From Sciurus carolinensis (Eukaryota > Chordata > Mammalia > Rodentia > Sciuridae), in contig NC_062213.1 in assembly GCF_902686445.1 (NCBI RefSeq), positions 140,700,491 through 140,764,490 on the forward strand: a stretch of 64,000 nt of DNA. Reading direction: 5' to 3'. Positions 1 to 9,975 of the stretch are shown here, piece after piece (the first letter of the stretch is position 1; each line of letters begins with the position of its first letter). A model generated the notes under the pieces. That model was given only the letters and a program-made list of their open reading frames with translations, did not search any database and was not told the origin of the DNA. The position numbers and the translations under genes were made by a program.

Positions 1-1119
1 CAGGTTTAGATTTAAGATGGGGGAAAGCACTGAAATGGATACACAGCAAAGAGAACACAATGAAGATTGAAAGGAATACATAACTTCATAACATGCTGGC
101 CATATACATGGTAGTACATCCACTCCAGAAGACTTTTAGGTGTGAATTTTAACCAATTAAGGCAATTACTGCTTTACTAATGGCAAAGACTAATTTCTCT
201 GATTGCTCTTTTGGGTTTCTTGGATATTACTTCTGGAAAGCTGACAGTGGTTTATTGGTCTGACCTAAATTTATAAACCAGAACAGTTCTATACAGGCCC
301 ACTTAAGGGCATATAGATAGCACACATCCTGAAAAAGAGGGACAAGAATCTCTAAAAGCCTATGAAGAAAAATTATAAGGAGGGAGAAAATAAGAATATG
401 GGTCAAACATGAGCACGAGAAATTTAGGTCAGATAAAATTTTTGATTACTTAGGGTTTAATAAGGGGTCAGTATGAATTTTTACATTCTGGGAATACTTA
501 ATAATGGCTATTTTGGATAATAAAACACTGTTATAGGAATACAAACTTAATACAAATGTCTAAGCTTCTCATTTTCAAAGGTGGCAACTGCCTTTCCAAA
601 AAAGCATCTAAATTATCAAAGATGTTTTCGTCTCAAATGTATCAAAGTATTGAATAGAATATATGCCACATGTGGAGAAAGACATCATTAGTCATCCTTG
701 TATGGGTGAAGAACCTTGTGACAAGTGGATGGGTAATGACTGTTTGTATGAACTGAATCTACACTAAACTTCATTCACAATCCTTTGGGTGTCGCCTGAT
801 TATGAATTTAGAGTCACTTTTCTTTTCTTTTCCTAACAAGGGGAAAAGATTTACTGCCACCCAAGAAAAATGTAACATTTGTCAGAGTAATGTGGATTAC
901 AAAAAGGTTAACACAAGGATCAATACGATTTTAGCCAATGCCAGAAGTCTGTCATGTTTGAAGTTTGCCTTTTGAGAAACTTATAGGATAAAGGAGAAGC
1001 ACTGCAGTAACTTTTAGGGAAAACAAAAGAAAAAACAAAACTGATACATGAAGCAACCCAAATTGCTGTCCTCAAGAGAAAACAGGTATGTACAATTTTT
1101 TTAAAAAAATGACTCTAAG

Positions 1120-1250
1120 AAGTGGGCTGGGGTTGTGGCTCAGAGGTAGAGTGCTTGGTTAGCATGTGTGAGGCACTGGGTTCCATCCTCAGCACCACAA
1201 ATAAATAAATAAATTAAAGGTTCATCAACAACTAAAAATATTTTTTTAAG
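1120..1250 (+). mobile_element. ID SINE (tRNA-derived)
   Basis: Body starts GGGCTGGGGTTGTGGCTCAG (A-box region), then a GGTTCCATCC-like B box and CAGCACCACA. A tail of ATAA repeats and the ID-specific end 'ACAACTAAAAATA' follow. The imperfect target duplication is TGACTCTAAG (1110-1119) and TGACTCCAAG (1251-1260). It is antisense to ADGRL2. Confidence 0.9.
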
Positions 1251-2183
1251 TGACTCCAAGCTATGGTCAATAAATGTTCCATGCTCTAAAAGAAGATTAA
1301 ATGGTTGAACTTTAACAATGGACATTACTAATACGATCTTAAATGAAAAAAACTCCAAGTATACATGATTTTCAGAAAAGACTGCCACACACTAAATCAA
1401 TACATCATTACTCTTATTCACAAACAAAATTCACATATCTTAGTGAATACTCAAATTAGAAATTCAATTACAAAAGGCTGTGACTTATTTTGAGGTCCTA
1501 GCAATATGACAATATTTAGAACCTATTAATAGCATATCTTAAAATGAGTGGATGTAAGTTTGTAGATGAGTACATTTCATGTATACTGCATTAACAGAAA
1601 AGGAAAAATAATGTTTCACCTTGGCAAAAAGGTTAATCATTCCAAAAAACTTTTCAGTTTCTAAAATTTTGAAGCAACTTAATTTGAAAATTCCAATTAA
1701 GTCAGTAAGTTGAAATATTAATTCACATCTTAACTGCATAAGTATCAATGTTCAAGTGGAAAAGACATAATTAGTGCAAGCTTCATAATAATACATTAAC
1801 AGGTTACTCTTTTATCATGAGTATAAGGTAATCTTGTTTTAATAAAGGAGTCATTTATTTTATACTCAAAATCATTTCTCATAGAAATGAATTCACTTGA
1901 TCAACCAAAATATATTTCCAAAAATTTAGCATTATTTTGTAAAGTAATGATTCTCCACAAAGACACCCAAAGAGAACACAAATAGAAAATGCTAACAGTT
2001 CTGTCATCATAAATCATCACTTGAGATCACTCAATGTGTGACAGTCATAAAAATATTGATTTTAAACTGTCACTACTCTATCAGGCAATAAAAATGTGTG
2101 ATTTTACATGATGAACTAGAAAACGTTTGAGGACTCCCTCTCCCATCCAGAGAACAGACTCCAAAACTTCAGAACACTTATAC

Positions 2184-2270
2184 CTGGCATTGTACAGCGA
2201 ACCCAGTCACTCTCCTGGGACTTCCTAACACACATTTCCTGTAACCACTGGCGCCGAGAAGTTAAAAGGT
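2184..2270 (-). CDS. Possible unreported 87-nt cassette exon of ADGRL2
   Basis: Candidate only. On the minus strand, 308 nt after the donor of the olfactomedin exon, TGTGTGCAG/AC (acceptor at 2272-2271) and ATGCCAG/GTATAAG (donor at 2183-2182) enclose 87 nt. The olfactomedin exon ends with one base of a codon, so the segment is read in the phase that gives DLLTSRRQWLQEM, then CVRKSQESDWVRCTMPG, with no stop. It again ends one base into a codon, so inclusion or skipping keeps the frame. It would add 29 residues (2 Cys, 2 Trp, several Arg) just after the olfactomedin domain. It contains three CpGs in an AT-rich intron. Against it: the acceptor pyrimidine tract is only moderate, an 87-nt open frame is not rare by chance, and I do not recall this peptide from a known isoform. 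Confidence 0.33.
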
Positions 2271-2578
2271 CTGCACACAGAGTATCATCAATTCAGAAAC
2301 CAGGTAGGGGAAAAAAGCTAACAGGTTTATAGCTGGTACTGTATTTTTAGCAATGAAAAACTAAACTGACTACTAATGCTACAATTTCATCAAGCCAACA
2401 TTTAAGTGAAGAACTCAGAAAAACAAAATTGAACAAAATAAGGCTCAAATATACTTCCTTATGTTCTTTGCTTTAACTATGAGAAGGGGAAGCAAAGGGA
2501 GAGGGCGGGGATTAATAAGCCTTTTAACAGTAAGCTGTTCACAAAAAAACATAAGCCTTAACAAGCAAGCATTCTTAC

Positions 2579-3379
2579 CTTGGGCAGGATCAGGTGGACC
2601 AAACTCCAGAGAGTATCGTAAAATAAAGTTATTGTTCCACACGTAAAGCTGGTTGTCTCTTGGATTGTAATCCACTGCAGCAATGTATTGGTACTGGTTG
2701 GGGAAGGGAACATCTACATATTCTCCTCGGTTTAATCGGGTGTTATAGATGTAATCAATTGCATTCTTGCCTGTTTCACTTTCATTGTCTTGATAAACTG
2801 ACCTGACCACATAAAGGACTCCACATATCATAAAAGCATTTGATGCAGCACGTTTGTCATATACAGTCTCCCACGTTGCTTCAAATCGAAGGGTGTATGG
2901 ATTCAGTTGGCTAATAACTATCATTCCATTGTTCTGTTCAGTGGCATAAATGACCCACAAACCATTCTCATCAACTGCTAGGTCGATATCCGTCTTTCCT
3001 CCCCATCGATATGGGGAGGTATCATGGTAGTTGGCATAGTTAATTATGGCCTCACCACTCTTAATTCTAGTCCTCAAGTCAAATTTTACAATATTCCTTG
3101 TTCTTTCTTTGTTAAAGAAGACAGCACCATCATATACCACAAATCCAGTACCATCTACTCGATTTGGAAGTTTATATGTTGTTGTTTGGCGACTGTTTTG
3201 GAAATCTTCTAAAGAAGCAAATTCTATTAAAGTATCAGTGCGGTAGGGAGTCCAGGGCATGAAATAAATTTTATCTGCAGCCTGTAGAGGGTCCTTGCAC
3301 CAAGCACCTGCCTTTTGTTCAGCTTCATATATACATGGTGAGTCCACAATTGCTTTCAAGGTCCCAGGGCACACAAAAA
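2579..3379 (-). CDS. ADGRL2: ADGRL2 (latrophilin-2) olfactomedin-domain exon
   Basis: This 801-nt internal exon encodes the complete olfactomedin domain of latrophilin-2, an adhesion GPCR of neuronal and endothelial plasma membranes. In this family the domain binds FLRT proteins across the synaptic cleft. Seen: an AG acceptor at 3381-3380 and a GT donor at 2578-2577 (CAAG/GTAAGAATG). The exon starts after one codon base and ends with one, holding 266 whole codons. Motifs include [65 protein letters not shown] and [13 protein letters not shown], ending at FGPPDPAQ. The Cys of GAWCKD and of MICGVL fit the conserved domain disulfide. The start after [20 protein letters not shown] and [13 protein letters not shown] match ADGRL2 as I remember it rather than ADGRL1 or ADGRL3. 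One apparent difference from my memory of human is Phe for Tyr in [10 protein letters not shown]. The upstream exon is 9488-9597. Identity as a latrophilin is certain; the choice of paralogue is strong. Confidence 0.95.
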
Positions 3380-6300
3380 CTAACAGTCACAGAGAAAAGA
3401 CAAGAATTAAGACAAGTTAAAAAAGAAAAAAATCACAAAACAGGTAATCACAAATTTTATCGATCACAAATCAAAAAAGGAAAATTCGTTTTATTAGCAT
3501 TTAATTTTACCAAACTTAAAACTTAAAACAAGCACTACCATTCTTTTGTGAAGTGACCATAATCAAATACCATCATACAAAGTGGTCAGGATTTATTTTC
3601 ATAAACCCAAACCTATGTGTAAGACCATTCATAATTGAGCTGAGAATTAAGTTTTTGATGTGTTTTTGCCTTATGATTTGGCAATACATGGTCTAAAACT
3701 TTGAGTTTGTGCATGAAGTATTTTATTCCAAACATTATACTCCCAACCCCTCACCCATCTATAAGTCCCCAAAGTAAAAACCACAAAATAAGGCAAATAA
3801 AACAGAAAACCCATCGTGAAGACTTATTGAGAACTTTTACAAAAGTTAAAGGTGCTTTGACTTAAGGAACATAAATATTCGGAAAATGCAATTAGGAGCA
3901 GAGAAAAGTAAATACAAGGAAAGCAGTGATGAACGACCAGGAGACCCTGTAACCATGGCATGCTATGAGAGGGTTCTGGAAGCCAGGCAAGATGACACTT
4001 CAATAACAAGAAAATATCCAAGGGTGTCGGGAAAAGAGACAAAAAGAAACAGAGAAAGGGCAGCTGCCCCTCGCCGACTTCAGAACTTTTACCCCATCAC
4101 CAGATATAGCAGTCACATAATTTCATTGTAAACAGTCGACTTCTTTATGAGGTGCATTTATGAGATCCTGCTGATTATTTTAATGTAGGAAGGTCGTGGG
4201 AAAGGGGAGGGAGGAGGTTAACATCCATAAGGCACATAACAGGGAGCTGGGGTTCAGACCATATACGTTATTTACCTTTTTGCTCCACTTCTATTTTAAG
4301 CATCGGAAGAAAAACAAAAAAGGTGCAAGGAAAAAAGAAAAAAGATTAAATAAATTGACTATTAGTCTAAGACTGAATCGTAATAGATGCTAAATATAGG
4401 AAGAATAAGTTGTTGTACTATTTTGGATAAAGAGAAACACACACAGGAAAACCTAGCAGGAGAAAGATTCTAAAGTTACCTAAAAGAACATGGATCAATC
4501 ATTTTAGTAGATTAAGGAGGCAATACAAATATGCTGGTATGTTGCTTCACTTAGTGTACCTGAATAAATAATGAAACTCTTCACTAATGCAAGCTATACG
4601 TATTCTTGCCTCTCCAAAGTCACTCGGCATTCTTATTAAGATTTTCTTTACATATGTATGCTATAGACATAAATGCATGCATAGGTGTACCATTCCCATT
4701 TATCTTATGTGAACTCAATTATTAAAATGACTAAAATTACATAAATATAACAAGAAGAAAATACATTTATAAAAACGACAATTCAATTTTAGAATTTAGG
4801 TTAAATGTAATAAATAAGGACATGGTGATAGCTTATTCAAAGATATTTATGTAAGAAGAAATACATAATTATGTACCTCAGTACACATTTCAATTGTTTT
4901 TCTATTATCTTCTACTCCTAGAAAAATTAATCTTAACCATAAGAAAGATGCCTCCTTTTCAGGAATATTACCAATTGCCCCTCGGCCCCAATAGGGATTT
5001 TGAAGGGTGCAGTAAGCTAGTACTTTTCTTACTCATTAAGAATTAGTAAAGTTATGTATTTAGGTTTATATTAGACTTTATATAATAAAATTCTTATTGA
5101 ATTTTCTATATCATAGTTATCAAACTTGTACTACTAAGTCTATTAAAAAAAGTAAGCAAAATACATACAAGGGAAAAGCAAGCACAGTAGGCAAGGAGAA
5201 AAAGGAAGAAAGAATTATGGTTAGCTTATTATGACATTTTCCACTATCATTAATTTACACAGAAAGCAAGCCAGCATGCAACGACAATCATACCAAGCAT
5301 TCAAAGCAAATACCTTGACTCCACAGACCCCATAAAAGGTAAATGCTTTCATAAACAAACCTGATTAGTAGAGTTATATGAGGTTAAAACATAAAAGAAA
5401 GAAACAAAACTCCTACAAGTTTAAAGAAGTAAACTATACACTTAGGAAGGGTGCTATATAAGATCCTTGTTGGTAAACAGTACTCTAATAATTACAACCA
5501 TACAGTACTATTTTAAATGTATGTAGGTTTTGAAGTATGTTGCCTGAACTTCATAAAATGACTAGACCGATTGATGCCTATGTTTCTCCCTCTTCCCTTG
5601 CTAAAATGCATTATGGTGTGCCAATACATTTCAGTAAGATCTTAGCTTGATTAATTTTTTTAAATTGCAATTATTCATTAAGATTAAATATTGAACTTTT
5701 GAAATACCTTTGAGAGTAACATATCACACAAACATTTGTGCCAATAAAACAGCATATAACCTACATTAAGTCACAACCTCCCCTAACCAATTTGGTCTTA
5801 AATTTAACACTTTCAGGAAACATACTTGTTCTATAATGTGTAATTCTGACTACATCTGGTACAGAGTAGAAAGTCAGTGTTGCTGTCTTGGAAACAATAC
5901 TTGTTTATAAACCACTTGTCCTAAAATTATCCTACAGTGAAGAGCAATATTATACCTGCTTAGAATCATTAATGAAAGAGCATTGTGGAAAAATAGTAAG
6001 AGAAATCATCAGTGTTGTGAATGCTCAGAATATCTTTATATGCATCTGTGAATTTATTCCTAAGGAAAGGAACAGTTTACTAAAATCAATTAAATAAATG
6101 TCCATTTATTTAAAACAGAACTTTAAAACAAGTTCGATAAGGGACATAGAAGTTATATTTCATACTGTCCATTCATTGAAAAATGACTGGATTTTGTTCA
6201 TTTGCTACATGAAAATGACAGTGTGGTTATTGTGTAAAATATCCTATAGGGAAATCTTAATTTATTTGTGATTTAACTGCTATCATTTATATTAAAGGAA

Positions 6301-8451
6301 AAGAAAATGAATATGAATTGTCTTTAATTTATAGTTCTGATGAAAACTGGGAAGTAACATCCAAATGTAATAATAAAAAATAAACTTTGGATGATTAATG
6401 AACTGTGTTTAAGATATAGATCTTTAAAACAAAAGAAATTTCTACATAATGATTTTTATGAAAACCCAAAGGACAGATGTCAAATCAGCCAAGTCTATCA
6501 ACCAGAAGAATATAAAAATAAAATAAATTAATGAAATCAGCATTCTTTATCACATGCCAAATGCTGAACTTGTCTTAAGAGGCTCAATTAATTAATTCAT
6601 AAAGATACATTTACTTTTCTATAGACCAAACACACAAGTACATGATCCACTGACATCAGTGGAGGACTACACAGATACACAAGACAAGAATTTACCCAAA
6701 CTAACTGTAGCCTACATACTCGGTATCTGAAGTGACACACTATTTCATTTTGAATAATCTTACGTGTGGTCATTAATAATGAATAGTCAATAGCAAAGAC
6801 CTTGTTATTCTCATGAAATATAACTGGTACCTAACATTATGGCATCATTCTTATGAATAGTGGTAATTTGAAATAAGAGGGTACACAAATGAAAAACAAA
6901 AATACTACCTATAGGATGCAAACTCCCAAGCTGATTACTTCCTTTATCCTCCAAGATCCTATGACTTCTTATAAATATACACATATGCAATTCGCAACAG
7001 TTGGTCAACAATAAAGAAGGACCTGTATATGTGCATCACTGATGCAAAGGTTATCTGGGCAAATATCAAGGTCACATATTATGCATGTGCCTTTTTATTA
7101 ATAAATTAAAATGAACCAAACAATATTATTTCTAATGCTGTCTGATGAGCAAATTTATTATCAACTTTTCATAAGTCATGGAAAATTTCTGAAATTGATT
7201 TATGAAAAAATGAAACAGTTTGAGTATAAGATCCTGGAGGATATTTTGCAGCAGAAACTGGCATAAAGCCAAGTGGTAAGAAAGAGGTAATAAATGTGTG
7301 ATCTGATTCATCAACCAAGTGTGAAATGGGGATGTAAATGTTACAAAATGCAAAAACACTTTTTAAAACAATGAGAAAGTAAAAGTTAGATGCATAAAAT
7401 AAAAGGAAGTATAAGAAATGGATATAATACATAAATATCCCCCCTCCCCAAAAGGCACCAAAAAACTAAATGGAGAGGAAACCAAGAAAGAAATATGGAA
7501 ACACACAGTCCTACATAAGATTAGAATAATCTAAGACCCCTTGCATTAAATTTTAATAGTTGAAATCATGTAATTTATAGTGTGTCACTACTGTACGGTA
7601 TATAGGAATTGTAATTACTTCTATTCTTTAGCAAGGAGTGCTTTAAAATAAAAAGGCATAGACTTATTTCTGCCTCGTGCAATATCTAGAAAAGTAACAG
7701 CAAATTATTTACTGTGTTTCTTTTTTTATTTTAAATGACAAAAACTAAAAAGAACAAATACTTCTCTGAATATAGCTATTTGCAAGTTTAGTGCACAATG
7801 TACAATACTTCTGGAGAACTGAAAAAGTAAAATTTTGAAAGTTAGATGTTCCAGAAGATAATCCACATTTTCCTTTCTTAAACAGCGCAAGAAATTACTT
7901 AAGAGTCTGAAAATAATATTTGCTTAACACTGTTCTTGGTCTATAGACTAGATAACAGGAACTGGTTCCAGAAAGACACAATCTTGGCAGCTCTGACTGA
8001 TTCCACTGTTTGGGAATGGATGCTGTATTCCTTCTCTAATTTGAGGACAGAAACCATGCTGAATTCAAGTGAAAGGGACTTTATGGAACAAAATTTTGGT
8101 TAGCTCAAAAGAATACAATGTTCCTCTAGTGGCACAGGAGAATGATTATATAAGCCACCAACACTACACACTGGAGAAATGATATAGAGATCAGTGCACT
8201 CAGTAGGCTTCCAATCCTACAAATGGTATAGAAAATACTGAAAACATAAAAAAGCATCCATTTCACAGTAACACAGGAACACAGAGCAGGGATGAAAAGA
8301 AAAGATAATCTGTGTTTGGCCTTTAAATGATATCACAAAATGCCAATTTATCAAAACTGTGGCAGAGAGGACAAACAGAGTGCCTTTACAATATGTATAA
8401 GAATGTGTTACATCAGACATAGCAAGCCTATCTGGAAAGTTTTTTCATTTG

Positions 8452-8583
8452 CTTTTTTTCTTTTGAGACAGGGTCTCTCACTTTTACTCAGTGTAGCCTC
8501 AAACACCTGGCCTTAAGTGAGCCTCTTGCTTCAGCCTCCCCAGTAGCAAGAACTATAAGGCGTGCCACCACATCAGGCTCCAA
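8452..8583 (-). mobile_element. B1-type SINE (7SL-derived), reverse orientation
   Basis: Reads on the plus strand as a T-rich tail, GAGACAGGGTCTCTCA, CCTCAAACACCTGGCC, CTTCAGCCTCCCCAGTAGCA and a GTGCCACCACAT end. This is the reverse complement of a B1/Alu-like monomer. Diverged; no clear target duplication. Confidence 0.85.
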
Positions 8584-9375
8584 CTGTGATTTTTGTTTGG
8601 TTTTGTATTTTTTTTAATGTAAGAAAATGTGTAACAACTATCTCGAATCAGTAGAAGTGCTCCCATAACACTTAATTCACATACCTGTGAACTAATTAGT
8701 ATGATATGATTTATCCCTCCTTCACCCTTCCCAATTTAAAAGGTAAAGAAGACATCTCTATCAGACTACCTTGTAAAAATCAAGTAATATGTCAAAACTT
8801 TTAAGTTGTCTAATATATTAAGGTTGTTTTTTCTCCCAAAAGTACAGAGTATTTGGAAGGAAAATTATATAGCATTAGAGTATAAATAAGCTAAAGTCTA
8901 CTGAAAAAAAATTCAATTGAATTTTAAATATCCCTCTGTAGGATCTTAAATATGATGCTACAAAATTAAAAGTAGAAACATGTACGATATTTTGTTTGAT
9001 TCAAGATTTGAGTTCCCTCAAGGACATGAATCAAAAAGGACAGCACATGCCTCAGTTTTTGAAATGGTAGCTTTTACCAAGCACTAAAGTTACCACAACA
9101 GCAGGTAGCCATTCAAGTAGCTCAAGATTAAAACTGAAGTCAATTCCTCCTTTAGAAAACCGTGAGCCAAACCAATTTGTCAGCAACTGGTATTGGGCAA
9201 AAGTACAGATTTCTATCTGCCCTATTGAATAGCTAATTCAAGTTTGTTTTCTGGAAAAACACTAGCCTTAAAAGCCAAACACTTAAGAACACAGACAGAC
9301 ACTTGGCCAGCATCACACTATGGCTTCCTTCCACACTTCATGAAGCTAATTGGAGTCCCGAGTCTGTTAGTGCTC

Positions 9376-9383
9376 TGCATGCA
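9376..9383 (-). promoter_or_regulatory. Palindromic TGCATGCA downstream of an exon (possible Rbfox site)
   Basis: The minus-strand transcript carries UGCAUGCA about 105 nt after the donor of exon 9488-9597. UGCAUG is the Rbfox splicing-factor motif and, placed downstream of an exon, usually favours inclusion. The octamer is self-complementary, so it occurs by chance in either reading. No expression evidence. Confidence 0.3.
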
Positions 9384-9487
9384 TAATGGTTTTGTAGGCC
9401 ATAAACATATGCTGCTTTCACATGTGTAGTCTTTCAGCATCAATGAGGAATGCTGGGGAAAGTGAAAAATATAAACTTCATACTTAC

Positions 9488-9597
9488 TGTAAGGAACACA
9501 TTCATATTGGACTTCAAGATATTTGTATGTCCCAGGACATGGATCAGGAAATACATCTGACCCAGTAACTACTATACATTGTGTTCGATTGTTGCAC
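9488..9597 (-). CDS. ADGRL2: ADGRL2 exon: C-terminal part of the rhamnose-binding lectin domain
   Basis: A 110-nt internal exon coding for the last part of the N-terminal SUEL/RBL lectin domain, the module that binds teneurins in latrophilins. Seen: acceptor TTTTCCAG/GTGC at 9598 and donor TTACA/GTAAGTATG at 9487. The first base completes the Arg codon begun in exon 39249-39462. Then come 36 codons including [29 protein letters not shown] and ECVPY. The last base (A) joins TT of the next exon to give Ile. Four Cys residues fit the disulfide-rich RBL fold, and NNRT is a possible N-glycosylation sequon. The splice product runs directly from ECVPY to IFVCPG. I did not see, in 3380-9487, the short micro-exon (KVEQK-type) used by other latrophilins at this junction. 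Confidence 0.95.
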
Positions 9598-9670
9598 CTG
9601 GAAAACAGAATGAATCAAACTTGTGTGACATATTTGTTTGATTAATCTTACTTAAGAAATACTTATGTAG

Positions 9671-9766
9671 GGGTGGGGATATAGCTCAGTTGGTACAGTG
9701 CTTGCCTTGCATGCACAAGGCCCTGGTTCAATCCCCAGCACCACCAAAAAAAAAAAAAGAAAAGAA
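9671..9766 (+). mobile_element. Young ID SINE, very close to its tRNA-Ala source
   Basis: The body follows tRNA-Ala closely: GGGGATATAGCTCAGTTGG, an anticodon region CTTGCCTTGCATGC, B box GGTTCAATCC, and an end ..CAGCACCACCA before an A-rich tail. The 17-bp target duplications at 9654-9670 and 9767-9783 differ at one base, so the insertion is recent. It begins 73 nt upstream of the 9488-9597 exon acceptor and is antisense to the gene. Confidence 0.95.
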
Positions 9767-9929
9767 AAGAAATACTAATGTAGAACCAATTTGTATTTTC
9801 TTCAAGCAACTAGAAGCATAAAACAAAAATTCAAGTGTCATTAGGTTGTGCTATGTTATTACATAATTATAAAAGTTATATTTCCTTTAGCTTTGTGACC
9901 TATATCAGGTTACACTAAATTTTAACTAT

Positions 9930-9933
<4 letters not shown>

Positions 9934-9974
<41 letters not shown>
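9934..9974 (+). repeat. Uninterrupted 41-bp A run with no retroposon body
   Basis: Pure A tract preceded by unique AT-rich sequence, not by a SINE or LINE end. It could be a severely 5'-truncated insertion, an expanded A tract, or partly an assembly effect. Confidence 0.95.

Positions 9975-9975
<1 letters not shown>

Larger units (their letters stand above)
1..2578 (-). other. ADGRL2: ADGRL2 intron 3' of the olfactomedin exon (partial)
   Basis: Intronic sequence; the next known exon (linker after PDPAQ) is not in the window. 1-1119 is AT-rich and holds nothing I recognise. 1120-1250 is an ID SINE. 1261-2100 shows no recognisable element. 2100-2300 is locally richer in G+C and contains the candidate cassette exon. 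2271-2578 would be a short intron if that exon is used. Confidence 0.85.
3380..9487 (-). other. ADGRL2: ADGRL2 intron between the lectin and olfactomedin exons (6.1 kb)
   Basis: Complete intron bounded by GTAAGTATG (9487 downward) and an AG at 3381-3380. Its only clear repeat is a B1-type SINE at 8452-8583. 3830-4240 is a repeat-free, slightly G+C-richer patch. 4250-8450 is AT-rich with nothing recognised. 8590-9486 is repeat-free and includes the palindrome TGCATGCA at 9376-9383. Confidence 0.9.

Noticed and set aside
3380..9487. KVEQK-type micro-exon between lectin and olfactomedin exons
   Set aside because: No short segment coding such a peptide with flanking AG/GT was seen; the direct join already gives a good latrophilin-2 sequence.
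9671..9746. Functional tRNA-Ala gene
   Set aside because: The body is tRNA-like, but it has an A-rich tail, 17-bp target duplications and several stem mismatches, so it is an ID SINE copy.
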